Positions 49,721 to 63,316 of a stretch of DNA of 64,000 bases are shown here, in pieces; within the stretch, counting starts at the first letter, position 1; each line of letters begins with the position of its first letter. Position numbers and translations under genes: made by a program. Origin of the DNA: Triplophysa rosa. Its lineage: Eukaryota; Chordata; Actinopteri; Cypriniformes; Nemacheilidae. Below the pieces are notes generated by a model. That model did no database searches. It was not told the DNA's origin and worked only from the letters and a program-made list of their open reading frames with translations. The stretch covers positions 22,677,364 to 22,741,363 of the forward strand of contig NC_079898.1 of assembly GCF_024868665.1 (NCBI RefSeq). Reading direction: 5' to 3'.

Positions 49721-49867
49721 CTCATTCAGTCCGTGCGCGCTATTGGGCAATATGAAGTAATGTAACGCCCACATTCCCTTGAATTGTTACTTTATGTAAG
49801 TAAAATGAGCTTTTAAAGTTTAAGTCGACCTAAAACACAAACTCATATTTAACAACAAACATTCTTA

Positions 49868-50345
49868 TTTTTTATATAGCGCCTTTCCACGAGCTCAAGG
49901 TCGCTTTACAATGAGCACTTAAGCAAAAAATACATTTTCAAACAAACATACAAATATACAGGACAAGATGCAAGATTATTGATAATACATTTCAAACAAT
50001 GTTCTCAATTGTGTTTTGAAGATGGATAGAGAAGAAGAGTTACGGAGCGATATGGGTAAAGAATTCCATAATCTGGGGGCATTAACACTAAATGACCTTC
50101 CACCTGCAGTGGACAGTCTAAACTTGGGGATGCTAAGAAGCCCAAAATCAGATGATCTAAGAGACCGAGTTGGTATATATGGGTGAATTAGGTCTTTGAT
50201 ATAGCCAGGTGCAAGACCGTTCAAAGCCTTAAATGTCAGCAGGAGAATCTTAAACTGAATGCGTGAGGAAACAGGTAGCCAGTGAAGACTGTGTAAAAGT
50301 GGAGTAATGTGAGCACTGCGCCTGGTCGAGGTAAGTACCCTATGA
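49868..50345 (-). mobile_element. 5'-truncated LINE, end of reverse-transcriptase ORF plus 3' UTR
   Basis: The minus strand reads RVLTSTRRSAHITPLLHSLH, then WLPVSSRIQFKILLLTFKAL, then NGLAPGYIKDLIHPY, SLRSSDFGLL and APRLWNSLPISLR, ending at about 49976. These are the well-known C-terminal blocks of vertebrate non-LTR retrotransposon polyproteins (L2/Rex-like). A short 3' UTR with GGCGCTATATAAAAA follows. The catalytic reverse-transcriptase part is missing upstream, so it is a dead fragment. Confidence 0.85.
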
Positions 50346-51347
50346 GTCTTATCAATAAATATTAATTTTTCATGGATTTTTGTAGCATAGAAACAAACTG
50401 AAAAAATGTATTATAACTGTTTCTGGTGAGAAAAACCGAAAAGAATAAATAATTGTATAATATGAACAGTTTAAAAGGTGTAAAGATATCATGAGAATTT
50501 TTTTTCTTCATTTTTCATAGAAGCTTTTCATCATTGAACCATCCTCTGAACCATTTGGTGCTCTGAATAAGGCAAGACTTTTCAAATCATTAAACTTCAA
50601 TTAAAGTCCCAGATGTCCTGTCTTTCTTTGCGTTTCATTGCTCATATGTTGGCTGTGCACTTCAGTAAAACACTTTCAGAGCAGTAATGTCCTGTTGACC
50701 TTCACAGCATCATCTGATGCTACAAGCCTTAAATACATGCTGAGACCCATTCGGTTTCCACGAAAAATTCTGAACCCAATGTTTCAGCCATCTTTGAAGG
50801 AAGCCAATTTTTTAACTTCTTTTCAGACTCCTGCTGTGATCTCAGCACCAATGCAATTTAAAATCAGATCACAATACATGCATAGATTGCTCTTACCACT
50901 GTTCAAATAACCCATAAAACCTGTTTGACAGTAAAAGCCAAACTGTTTTTTACTTTCTGTTGTGTTGTTTTTCGGTTCAAATTTGTTGAATATTTCTAAC
51001 CCTGTTTTGAAATTGTCTATCCATGCATCACCTTCCTTTGACACCCCAATACAATGTCCTTGGCGGATGCTTACATCCATATGCTTTTATTGTACCGATT
51101 GACTGATGGATGATGTCATATGTCTTCTCTCCCCAAACGGACCATCATCATTAGCTCTCATAAAGCATGACATTACAGGCCTAATCTGTAAGGATCCTAT
51201 TAAGAGTCACTGTCACCTTTCCTGGCTTCAGCCCGACCGGACTCATTCTGTCAAAGCACTTTAGGTTAATAAGTGCGCTGTTTGTTGCAACTAAACTGAG
51301 ACCAAGTCATATATTTGTGCTGTTTGGATGAGATGCTGTTTATATTC

Positions 51348-51550
51348 TTAAGCGGTTGGTTCACCCAAAAAATTAATATAAAAGTGCAATGTAATATAAA
51401 AGCAGATGTATTTTGTTAAGTTATCCAAAAGCAGTAGTAAAACCTTCTCCTGGCATCCCCTCTACTTTTATGTTCTGTGACAGTAAGAAAGTCAAATAGC
51501 CCTGGAAGGACATCAGTAAATGAAGAATTTTCATTTTTGAGTTAAGGTGA
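51348..51550. repeat. Fold-back element, diverged copy
   Basis: GCGGTTGGTTCACCCAAAAA at the left and AATTTTCATTTTTGAGTTAA at the right; the middle is much changed. Confidence 0.65.
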
Positions 51551-52039
51551 TTCTAGTGATTTAAAGACATAGTGTTGTTCACATAGAAACTGAACTGAAA
51601 CTTTACTGATTTACGTCTCTGGCTCACCTTGCTTGTCCCTCAGTCTGCTTAATATATAGAGCACTGATTAGATTTGTATTTTATAGGAACGAAGTAAAAC
51701 ACTCACCCTCTCGAGATATGCCCCTTCATTCCAAAATAATGCCAAAAAGTGGGTTTACACTAGTTTTTAATAGACATTCCTGCCACTCGCACTGCTATTT
51801 AATCTGCTGGTATGCCCATTTTTTTCACTCACTCTCTCTAAACACCATCATTCACTGTTTTAATTTAAAGTATGAATATGTGATTTATTTTCCAATGGCA
51901 TGGGGCATAAATCTACTTTGCAGTGTGATAACGGAGGTGATGTCCCCTATATTGATCCGGAGCTTAATAGTGTTTGTTCTTTATAGCTGATCTCAGGAAA
52001 TAAGGAAAATATACAGGTTTGGAATGAGCTCTATTTCAC

Positions 52040-52869
52040 TGTAACAAGAAGTAACAGGCAGAAAGCAGATCCACATGCAGTGTAACATATAATAGAATAA
52101 CAGAAATAATAGAAGAGAAAAACAAACCAAGGTAATCCAACGACTAAACAAAGCGTAAAAACACAGACCGACACCAGACAAAGGAAACACAAGGGCTGCG
52201 TCCGAAATCGCCTACTTCCATTCTATATAGTAAGCAAAAATGAGTATAAGTCATGAATAGTATGTCCGAAACCTCAGTATGCAAAAAACAGTAGGCGAGA
52301 AATACCCGGATGGTCTATTACATCCGCCGAGATTCATGAGTGTGGATCTGATGGACACTTTCTATCCTATGATGCCACGGCAGCTGAGCAACAGTCAAAT
52401 TTCAAAAGTAAATCAAATAAATGTAGCGGAAAACTTTAAGGCGGACGTCCGTTTTTAATGTAAGTGCCAATAAATTAATTTCTCATGACTGAATTATGTT
52501 TTTATAAACGCGCACGTATAGGTTGTTGTTAAAACGTCACAGGTCAAAGAGCATACGGGTCACACGACCATAAAACATGGCGGACGCAGTATGTCCGAAA
52601 TGTAGTCATACTACTCCCGGTCATACTGTATAGAACGTACTGTTTTGACGGCCGATAGGTAGGTACTTATTTAAATTCAGTACGTACTGTCACAGTATGT
52701 GATTTCGGACGCAGCCTAGGGTTTAAATACACTGGGGTAACAAAGGAAACAAGAAACACCTGGGGAAACTAATTAACAAGAAAAACTACAAATGACTACA
52801 AACATGGCACACAACAGGACATAACATAAGAGTCCAAAATAACAGGGGAACACAGAACAGATCATGACA
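52040..52869 (-). mobile_element. LTR-like element interrupted by a TIR element
   Basis: On the minus strand it runs from TGTCATGATCTG to CTTGTTACA, i.e. TG...CA ends, with flanking 5-mers TTCAC and CTCAC (four of five match). Without the insertion at 52194-52716 it would be about 307 bp. It shares the TGTCATG start with the solo LTR at 3514, but is shorter. Confidence 0.6.
52194..52716. mobile_element. DNA element with GGCTGCGTCCGAAATC inverted repeats
   Basis: Perfect 16-bp terminal inverted repeats: GGCTGCGTCCGAAATC at 52194-52209 and its complement at 52701-52716. Inside, subterminal AGTATG/CATACT motifs recur. There is no transposase. The target-site duplication is not clear. Confidence 0.85.
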
Positions 52870-53080
52870 CTCACATGGTATCCAGCAGAGGGATTGAGTT
52901 GCTGGAACAATACACACATCCTAATGTACCCCTATTTTTATGTGATGGATCTAAAGGAAAATTTAAAGAAGTGACTTTGGTTTGTGATTTCAAGACATGT
53001 GGCAATGAATTCTCAGCTGTTTCTAGTAATGAGCTTAAATGGAGAGTTTTGCTTCTCAGATTTGGTTTTCGGACTTCACT

Positions 53081-53236
53081 GTCATCATTTACTCACCCTC
53101 GTCATTTTAAACCTGTATGACCTTCTTCTACAGAACACAATATAAGTTATTCTGAACAATATTGGTAACCGTATAACGATGGTACCCATTCACTAGCATT
53201 GGTTTTGTGTCCCATACAATATAAGTCATTGGGTAC
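53081..53236. repeat. Fold-back element, truncated copy
   Basis: CTGTCATCATTTACTCACCC, TAAACCTGTATGACCTTCTT and GGTTTTGTGTCCCATACAAT are present; the right half is missing. Confidence 0.8.
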
Positions 53237-53896
53237 TGACTGTCAGCCAATCAGATCATAACTTGCCAGATCAATAATATAACCTCTAACCCTGCGAGCA
53301 ATATGCATCAGCGATGTGGGCGGGGTTGTGGGCGTGTCATCAGAAGCCTGGATGAATGACATTGCAACATCGGTGCAGAAACATTTTCCTTCATTTCCAT
53401 GTTTGGTTCTTTGAGTTATGTCTACATTATATGTCTTTGAAAAAAACTTTATTTCAGGGGAAAATATCTGCTCCACTGAACACTGTATCTATCACTAGTG
53501 CTATACCATCACGCGTTTGATAAATGAATGTAGAAATTTGTTTTCTGCCATCGGCCAACAAGCTTCCAAACTTTCCTAATTATTTTTCTCAGTGTTTGTT
53601 GCGTCCACTTTATTGCCTGAAATCTTGCTTGTTGAGCAGATAAAATGTGTGAGGCCATCATTCTGTCACTGTTCGCCATGCCAGTGTTTCAATCCCTGAG
53701 GGTCTGTCAGATCAATAAGAGAAATCAAATAGTGATTCTCACACTCGTGGCACAGACAAGCTGGTAAGAAATAGAAATGTTACAGATGTCTCGGTACATC
53801 AGCATCATAGAGAAACCCTGTATGGAATGCCTTAAAGGTGATATCTGTCATTTTTCGATGTTAAAATAGTTTATCTTATCCATTCTATTAAATATG

Positions 53897-53912
53897 CATA
53901 TATATATATATA
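53897..53912. repeat. TA dinucleotide run
   Basis: Short AT/TA run, about eight units. Confidence 0.8.
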
Positions 53913-54029
53913 TTTAACATAATAAGGAAATCATTTTAAATTGTATTTTGTTGCTGTATTGTTTGGCTTAAAGTGTATTAATATTTTGCATCAATAGATT
54001 TCTATTCTGTTTGTTATGTGTTTGTGCTA

Positions 54030-54105
54030 TAAATGTATTTCTGTAAGGCTGCTTTGCATCAATGCAAAATTTCAAAATGTGCTGTAAATTAAATATGAAT
54101 TAAAT
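54030..54105 (+). repeat. LINE/SINE-type 3' tail
   Basis: TGTAAGGCTGCTTTGCATCA followed by ATGCAAAATTTC and GTGCTGTAAATTAAATATG, a relative of 22990-23080. Confidence 0.5.
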
Positions 54106-56093
54106 TCAGATAGGGCAGATTTGTCTGACCATGGGATAAAGCTTTAACTTAATGGAAAAAATGCTTATTAGTGTAAATAGCACGTTTTCTTTTTCAGAGC
54201 ATGTTGGTTGGGTTTCTAGCAGGTGGAGCAGGACAGATAAATCAGAGTGCTTACATGAGAGAACTTGTACTCATGTATCCGCCTTCAGCTAAACCAAACA
54301 TAAATTTGTTGTGTTTAGACGAAGCATGCTGTCAGCATCAGCTAAAGAACTTTCTAGCGTGTCATCTCTCTACTGAAGCCTGCAAATTAATTTTCGATCG
54401 ATTTGGAGAGGTCTTTGGAGGAGGAAGCAGTTAGATGATGTCCATCTCCGGTGAAAGGGGAGTTGCAGGTTAGATAACTCTACGGATATCAAAGGTGAAG
54501 TTTGTAAGAGGGAAATCATGACAATGATAAAACATTGCAATCTATGCCTTTCACAGAAGATGAGTAGAAAAGCAAAAAAGGTTTACAAAGACTTTTTGTA
54601 TAGTAGATGAACTCAAGGTTGCTTTGTACTCTTGTCAAAAGAACTTTAAAAATCTTTATATTTATTGGGTCCTTTACTCATACTTTAATTTTTCCACATT
54701 TTAGTATAATTGTTATTTCATCCAAAGTAACACTGCTGGGACATAAAACATCTTAAATTAATGATCATCATCAGGTATTATTCAGTGTTTTAGCATCTTC
54801 AAATTGGTCAATGTTTGTCTTTACCAGCTGAAATTTTGAATGAGTTTTCTGGCTTCTTATTGGCTGCTTTTTCTTAATTATTTAGTCCAAGTCATTCATT
54901 TCATAAACAATTTATATCATTTTTCTTCGTAATATCATATGTCAGCACAATTATATTTCTCTTCACATGTACCTAATTCCAAACATTCAGACATATGCCT
55001 TCAGTTTAGATCAAAAGGTTTTTAATCCCTTACAGTAAATGTCCTAAATGCAAGAAACATTTCAATTGTCCTGCTGGTAACAACATTTAGTAATGACTTG
55101 ATAAAATGTCTTTGAAATTGACATATGGTGACACAAAACACAGTTTAATAGCGAGTAAAATTGTTTTTTTACATGTAGCCTTCCATCCTATAAAACCAGG
55201 ACTATTGAAATATTATATTGCACTGAATTTTACATGTATTAATGCTTCCTATTGCTGTTTTGAATTAAATAAATTTGAATAAAAATAATGTTGCATTGTC
55301 ACTAAATTCCAGAATGCAACTAACATGGACAAACTAATAGACTACTGATCTGAACAGAATTGTGATCTACTGAACAACTCGCCAACACAGTTTATGCTAA
55401 ATTATAAAAAACATAATTGTGATCAGCAACATGAAAAAAAGAGATTGAACAAAATGTGTCTCAATTACATCTTTAAGTTAATTAAGTCTCTGGCAGTTAT
55501 GATGCTCAAATATGTTTACAATTGTGCTTGAGTTTATTAAGAATGCCTCTAGATGTGTTCAGGGAATTATCAGCATCTTCTGCGGATTACGTTTCTCTCT
55601 GTCTACGTGAATATTCAAGCATCGTAACGTGGCCTGCTGGGGAAATTCACTTTGGCTTTAATTTCAGGATTATTGATTCATGCTCGCTTTATTGCTGTGT
55701 GACATCCATAATCAGAACAACAGTCTGACAGAGGAGAAGAGATTAATAAGACAGGAAAAGGAAGGAAGGGCAACCAGCGAGGCGAACTTGAGTCCATCTC
55801 TCATAACCTCGCTTTAATTATGTGTTTCGTGATCTTGATGGATTCTACACCATCGGCTATCAATTTGCTCCAGCCTGATATCTGTTTGTTTAAGAACACA
55901 TTGTAGTGTGCTGCAGTTTAAATTATTCACATGACTGCTTGTTAATTATGATTGAAATCATTATTATAATTATTTGTCGCCATTAATATGAAGGAATCAG
56001 GAAAAGATGCAGTGCTGTATAGACAAGACTCATTACGTAGACATATACATTTAATCCTCCCATTTTAAACGTGTGGATATATGTGACCCTGGA

Positions 56094-56514
56094 CAACAAA
56101 ACCAGTCTTAAGTAGCACGGGAACATTTTTAGCAATCGCCAAAAATACAGGGTATGGGTAAAAATGACAGATTTTTCTTTTATGCCAAAAATCATTAGGA
56201 TATTAAGTAAAGTTCATGTTCCATTAAGATATTTTATAAATTTCCTACCGTACATGTATAAAAACTTTATTTTTGTGAGTGGATGGCCTGCTACAGTGCC
56301 TCTGATTAACAACTTCAAAGGCGTTTTTCTCAATATTTTGCTTTTTTTGCACCCTCAGATTCCAGCTTTGTAAACAGTTGTTGTTCCACCAGATATTGTC
56401 CTATCCTAACAAACCACATATCAATAGAAAGCTTATTTCTTCAGCTTTCAGATGATGTAAAAATCTCAATTTTGAAAAATTGACCCTTAAGACTGGTTTT
56501 GTCGTCCAGGGTCA
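56094..56514. mobile_element. TIR DNA element, TGACCCTGGACAACAAAACC ends
   Basis: Left end TGACCCTGGACAACAAAACC continuing AGTCTTAAG; right end CTTAAGACTGGTTTTGTCGT continuing CCAGGGTCA. That is about 29 bp of inverted repeat with one mismatch. Flanking TATG on both sides is a possible 4-bp target duplication. It is non-coding, and the internal part recurs at 174-292. Confidence 0.85.
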
Positions 56515-56589
56515 TATGACTCTAAACAGCAAAACAAAATAAACTGTGATTCTTTGCTTGACAACATCCGATGTTTTAAGCGGAAGGAA

Positions 56590-56828
56590 CAAAAAAGTTT
56601 ACCCAAAAAGAACATTTGGGTTATCGTTTGTTCAAAACCTGTATACACAAAAGAAGATATTTTGAGAAAGGTGTCTGTGGTTTTGTCCATACAGTAGAAG
56701 TCAATAGGAGGCAGTGTTGTTTGGTTACCAACATTCTTCAAAATATCTTCTTTTGTGTTCTGCAGAAGAATGAAAGTCAAACGACATGGAGAAACTTATA
56801 AAAGAATTTTCATTTTTGGGAAAACTCA
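56590..56828. repeat. Fold-back element, diverged copy
   Basis: AAAAGTTTACCCAAAAAG start, arms ACACAAAAGAAGATATTTTG and CAAAATATCTTCTTTTGTGT, end TTTTCATTTTTGGGAAAACT. Confidence 0.8.
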
Positions 56829-58789
56829 AAGTTTGGGCTACACAAGACTATGTGAAATTGCATGATCCACTTGACCTGGGAAACATCTTTGAAATAATAA
56901 GATTCAGCTTGTATGCTACCAAAATGAAAGGCAGCTATCCAAAGAGTAAACTTGTTTTTTTTTCACAGCTCTCTGCTCACAGTAATCTACAGCGATTGAG
57001 AGAGGGGGTGTTGGGTTTTGCATACTGTGTGTAGTCAGTATTCAGCGAGTATAGGCAGCGGGAAGCCATGTGTCACTTTGATCAGTGCTGGCATTCAGGT
57101 AGGCTTATCAGTGCTGAAGATGAATTGAGACACAGGGCTTTGGTGCTTTATCTTGGTCAGGAGGGCACGGTTATCCTTGCACGGTGAAAGATATAGCAGC
57201 ATCCCATCTAAAAAACATTTTCTGCAGTTTAGGTTTCAAGACCCTTTTTTACCCAGCATCCTTTCCTAAAACAATAATGGCTAACTGGCCAAAACAGCTA
57301 TTTTTTGTGAGCTTGAGTCAGGTTAGAATTTAATTTAATATCAACATCTAAAATTGCTCATCCATAATAAATACATTTCATTGTTTTGCAATAGCTCTTG
57401 GGGAGGATTTTAGCTTAGAGCTAATAGGAAGAAAATAAATGCATTTAATAATACATTCTTGGGTCATTTTCTATACATTACTAACTAACATAATACACTT
57501 GGCTGCCATCTTGGCAATTAGAAAATAGATTTTAGTTATCTATTGATGAGGTAAGGTAGTTTTTTTACTTTTACTTTTTTACTTGTACTTTTTCCACCTA
57601 ATGGAGATAGAAAATGTGAAGAATATTGATGACGCTGTTTTGTTATTGAAAGTGAATTCAATCTGTTTTCCACAGATGGAAAAAAGTCATAGCGGTTTGG
57701 ACCAATTAACCTAAGAGTTTTCAAACTGATCTCACGGGAATTCTTAACTTTTTTATGATGTGGCTTATTTGTATGAATTCCCACGTTGTGAATTGTACAA
57801 AAACGTATGATTAGGAAAAAAGCAATACTGAACCCCCACCCTAACGTCACTGGCGCGAAAGCAATACGAATTAGCCAAAATTTGCCATATCGTAAAATAA
57901 TTTTTTTTGCCGTGATATTGTGTTGCCGTTTAGGGTGAACTCTCTCTTTTGAGTCCTATTTACATAACTTTACCATTTAGTAATAATAATAAAGACCTAC
58001 ACAATATAAGGTCGGAAAGACCTTTACTATGACTTATATGTTTGATCCTGTTGCAGTTATGGTAATTGAAATATGTTTGGGCTAGTGGGCATATTGCTAG
58101 TTAGATGTATGAATAAATAAAAACAGCAGGAGTGAACTAAAGCAAGTGGAAGCAGTAACAAGATCCAGCCAATAAAATGTTTGGTTGGTAAGGATGGAGG
58201 TTTTTAATGCGGTTCATTTTCGAGTGGGAGAGGTCAGTCTGTCAGCAGGGCAGAACACAACTCAGGGTGTGGAGGAGATGAAGATGGAGAGAAAAAACAC
58301 TGTGATCTGTCATAAAGGCTCATTTTAATAATCCCATCAGCACCAAAGCCATCACCTTGTTATTGTGTTGCATGCAGGTAACTGAATCATCAGTGTCCCA
58401 ATGTTTAGTAGCTCAAGGCCTTTGCTAGTGTCTGCATCTTTGTTCACAACTCACGTCATAGGGAACTAGGGAGTGGAATGACATACAGCCTCCAAGTCAG
58501 AGGTCAGTTTATCACTCTGAAACACAAAATCATAACAGGAAATTATATAAGGCAATAACAATATATCATATGCTTGAGATGACGGATTGTAGCCAGGAAA
58601 CCCAACCTTCCTTTGTTGTTCATTTAAAAAAAACTGTTTTCAGTCTGTGATTGGTTATATAACAATTTATTTTATATTTAATTATATTAATATTAATTTC
58701 GTAGAATATTTTATTGTATATTAATTGTATGAAATCACATTAAAACGATACTGTAAAATACTTTTCTGGTATAGCTTGGGCATGGTTTT

Positions 58790-58975
58790 CTCTCTTTATC
58801 TTGTAAATTTGCTGTCTTTTTCTGTTATTTGATTGTATTTTAAAAATACGTGAAAAATCTGTTAATAAAACTGTACAATTTTGTAAAATTACAGATTTTT
58901 TACAATATACGTGAAAAATCTGTTAAAAAAAACCTAGTAAAATTCTATTAATGTTTTTTACAGTATACTCAAGAG
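58790..58975. repeat. T-rich interspersed repeat, related to 15360-15705
   Basis: ACGTGAAAAATCTGTTAA occurs twice (about 58848 and 58910), with AAAATTACAGATTTTTTACA between. Confidence 0.6.
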
Positions 58976-60054
58976 ATATTGATTATTTGTGGATGTCTAC
59001 CGAAGTTAAGTCTGGGCCACATAACATTTGTTTATGTTGTTGCTGCTGAAATCGTCTAGGCAAGCATATGTAAAATAAAAACGTGTCATTTATGGACAAC
59101 TGACCAATCGGAATTAGCAAAAATAATCGTGCTCTAAATTTATGCTTCTGATTGAGCTAAGTTGCTTTTTCATATTGCTTTGCACAAACAAACAAACAAA
59201 CACATTTTGATAACACAGGCACATATTACTTCTTAAGTTTTCAATATGAGAAAGTTTTTAATATTAATAAATTGCATGTTTAACATCAAGAATTAGTTAA
59301 GGAGACACCCCCATTTTAAAAGAAATCTGCCCTTGAAATAATTTTTCCATTGATATGCCATCTTGGCTATATCTTCATGCATAGGCACATTCAATTATGC
59401 AAGCCAGCGGAGGGAGACAAAGTGTGACGTTTCCAAAGTTTAAGCCCAGCCTATACAAAACGTGTTCCCACAGGACCCTACAGGGAACAGTTTCACACTT
59501 GAGAGATGGTTAAAGGGGAAATCTGTCCACCCTTGCCACTTCCATTAACTTTGGCTGGGTGAAGTGTACAGACGTGCGGCTTATGAGATGAGACCTTCCG
59601 AGGCCTGTGAGAAAGAATATGTCATTTTATATAGTGGTAGTGACGCATTGGAGGTGACAGACCATGATTTTCAGGGGAGACACCTAATGTTCCCTTCACA
59701 ATCATAAATTTGAGATCATATTGATATTTGTCCGTAAGAAACGTCCATATTGTACTGCCACTTGTGAAGGTCCTTTTTTATTTTAAAATTCGTCATTGTT
59801 TATAAGATCTTGATATGTAAACACTACACGTCTCTATTTGCCCATAGGGGCTTTTTAAGCTTGAATTTAGAAAATATGACCACTAGGTGGAGGCACATTT
59901 ATAATAACTGGTGTTTAGACTTCTTGACAGATTTCAACAATCTGGAAAGCAGACATTGTCTAATGGCATAGATTAATGAAGTATTGCCTCTCAAAATACA
60001 AATGTAGAATCATAATAGTGTCTATATGGTAAAGATTATCACACCTGTTACATG

Positions 60055-60205
60055 TTAAAGTGATATTTCACCAAAAAAAATTATTCAGTCATCATTTACT
60101 CACTTCATACCTGCATGACTTTCTTCTGCAGAACACAAAAGAAGATATTTTGAAGAATTACCATGCACTGGTTTTGTGTCCATACAATAGAAGTAAATTG
60201 GGTGT
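60055..60205. repeat. Fold-back element, truncated copy
   Basis: TTAAAGTGATATTTCACCAA start, CATTTACTCACTTCATACCT, GCAGAACACAAAAGAAGATA and GGTTTTGTGTCCATACAATA; the second arm is missing. Confidence 0.8.
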
Positions 60206-61410
60206 TGTACTGTGGTGTTCTGTAGCTTTTCTGCGTTCCCCTGCCTACTGAAACAATGATAAATGGCATAAGATGTGCTTGGCTATACGAGCAATGGAAA
60301 GTGATTAGCACTGGCTCAGTGTTTTCAGAATGAGTGTTTGCGTGTAGTTTCCCACAACCCTTTGCTCCTTGTCGGTTTGTATGGGGCTTTAAGAGAAAGC
60401 TTCCTGGCTCTTCTCTGTGGCACGGGCAGAAAAAGCAGCTCTGTCCCGATCCACCCTATAATCAGCCATTTTAACAGCTCTTATTTTCTGCTGTATATAT
60501 AACTGTAATGGTCAGGCAATACTCCCATGGCAATGCATATGTTCTGCTGTTTGTTGTAAATTTCAGAGTGGAACCGCGAGAAGCTGTGAAATGTACTCAC
60601 ATGCACACACAACATAAAACCAGCATGAATCATTTGTTGAAAATGTTTGCACACTATTGTTTTTCAAAGCAAAATCACAAAAAGCCACCCCCCCAAAAAA
60701 ATGTATTTACTAGAAATGAGTATATAACTCAAAACTTTTATTTTTTAAATTGCGCATGAATGACAAAATAGACAGAATACAATATCAAGTTATTCATTTA
60801 TTCTTCTGTCTTTGTTAAAGAGTTTATTATTGAAAACTGACTTCATTTTCAGATCTGTGAATCATATATGCTGTTTATTTCATAGCGTTTCTTTGTTTAA
60901 ATTACATGCAGAATACTACAACCTTCTTTTTTGTTTCCTAGTTTAAGAAATTAAGTATGAATTATAATATAAAAGAACATGTCTTAAACTGATGCATAAC
61001 AGTTTGCATTGCATTCTTGACCTATAAGCTTTACTTGTTTCATTGCTTATTGTTTCCCAATAAACGTAAAGCAAAATAACTATATCATCCCATTTAAGTG
61101 ACATAACTTTGCTGATCAAATATTATGTATGACTAGCTGAACTGTGCTTTGATTCATGAGTGTGAAATGCTTTAGTCGGATAGACATGATAAATGTGTAT
61201 TATGTCCTTGGACAATATAGGTCTAAACTGTGAGACCAGTATCACTATTTTCTTTATGTATTTGGTCATTTACACAAGGAAATGCTTATGTGACAGCATT
61301 GTGCCTTAAGCTTACCAACTCTAAAATAAAAAAAGTAAAAATGCTAAGTTTTTTTTTTAAGTCATTTGTTCCACAAAACAAGAAACATAAAACTCTTTTA
61401 CAAACACACA

Positions 61411-61416
61411 TTTATT
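61411..61416 (-). terminator. loxl4: Candidate loxl4 polyadenylation signal
   Basis: AATAAA on the minus strand, followed within 20 bases by TGTGTGTTTGT, a typical GT-rich downstream element. It would give a 3' UTR of about 1.9 kb. Positional inference; another minus-strand AATAAA near 62423 would make it shorter. Confidence 0.35.
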
Positions 61417-63316
61417 GATGATTGAGTCATTGTGCAATGAATCGTGGGACACATTAAGGAGAGAAACAGAGTACGGAAGCTAAATGAAACCTGATGAGCG
61501 ATGCATATATTCACATTTACTGTAAGATCAGCTGTTTGTGTTGACTTATTACCGTAACGTCCAACACAAGACAGTAACAAGAGTTTTACATCAAGTTGCA
61601 GTTTCTGGAATGATTTTGGTATTGCTTTCCCATGTAGCTGGCTGGCCAAGTGATGTTGAACTTGATTACACATATTTCATCCCTGAGGGAACTGCACCAT
61701 TTCATTTGAAAGATTTATGTAACGTCTGCACCTTAAAAAACTCCCAGGACACTTCACAATTAGCACCAAAAGTTTACTTGAAGTCATGAACTGAAACTGA
61801 AATTGATGCCGCATTAATACTAGAAGCATACAGTAACATGGAGTATCAAACCATAAATTAAAACACCTGAAAAATAAAAGAGCAAATGTACACAAGAGTA
61901 GCATAGTAAAAGTACACAGAATATGGGGCAGAAAAAAAATCTACAGTATTGTCATGGGAAGAGATGGGAGCTAGTTGGTGTAATATCTACGCACTAAAAA
62001 TTACAACTTAAATAGAATAAAAATAAAGGACTAGAAAAAATAACATTTAAACATGATAATTTGGGATAAACAGTAGAAACAAATTACATATCAGTTCATA
62101 TCATGCACAATATCTGTCATGTGCAAATAGATACAAATGTAAATAATCATTTCACTTTTTTTGTGTATAACGTTCACTACTTATAGGCAAACAATACAAG
62201 AATATAGGCAAAGAAGTGTTTACTGCTTTAAAAATATATTCTTAAAGATCACCACTTTACACCAAGTCAGATTTTTCTTTAGGGCCGTTTACAACTTTGC
62301 AACAAGTTACGCATAATGCTGTATTTTTCTAAAGCTTCAAGTATGCACTAGACTAAGGCAACATGTCTCATTCAACCACTCGAACCAAATCGCCAAAATA
62401 GCAATCAACCATTTAGCAAGCGTTTATTAATACTCTCGATTCTCAAACGAATAGAACTCTTACCTACTAGTCTAACATATTAAATAAATTAATCCTCAGC
62501 ATATACAATATCCTTTGTTATCCTTAAAGGTTCAGGAAAGTCACAAATGTCTATCGATAAAGCAAAGGTAGTACAAATACCAAAACGATAAACAAACAAA
62601 CAGAAGTGTGTGTTGATACAGGGTAGTGACTGGTCCTTATACCAGAATACTGACGGTCCATGGATAAAGTGCATAACCCAAACAAAAGAACTGGAAGTGA
62701 ACTGGAAAAAAGTGAACAAACTTAAATCTTACAAGAATCATATCGGTAATACAATTATATTAAAGACGTCTGCACAAAAACACACCAACCTGTTATATCT
62801 TGTTTGGTAAAATACACTGTACATTTAACAAAAAGTTAAAAAACTTAAGTTTGGTTAAAAATGCTAAATGAATTATACTGAGGAATTTCTTTTAAAATAA
62901 CATGTCAGGAATAAATATATTTCTTTGTGTAGACAAAAAAGAACAGTTATTTTCTTAAAGTCTCGTAGTCCCAAGAGCTACAAAAGTTGTATTCCAGCCA
63001 AATAAAACTTACAACGATTTCACTTTATAAAAAATACAAACTTAATTTAATCTCTAAAAAAAAGTCCCTAAAGGCGAATACACACTTCCACAACAGAGTG
63101 TTGACCCTGTTTGTGTTTTTTGGGATAGTGTGAACCTTAACTCTTAATCATCTGATTCATTTTCTTTCAGGTGTTTTCAAACAATTCAATGCCGAACAGT
63201 TTAGCTATGTTGAAGATCTTTCACGCTCTGGTCTTAGAACAGTCTACCACCACCACAGTTAATATCATCATTTTCTCTTGTGTCACATCATCTCCTCTCA
63301 CCTCTCTTTGATCGGC

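Larger units (their letters stand above)
45873..63316. other. Gap between crtac1 5' end and loxl4 3' end
   Basis: About 17 kb with no supported coding gene. It should contain the crtac1 promoter and 5' UTR, not located, and the loxl4 3' UTR at the right. It holds fold-back copies, a truncated LINE, a nested LTR-like/TIR pair and retroelement tails. The longest intact frames (48067-48351 and 54201-54434, plus strand) show no domain that I recognise. Confidence 0.6.
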
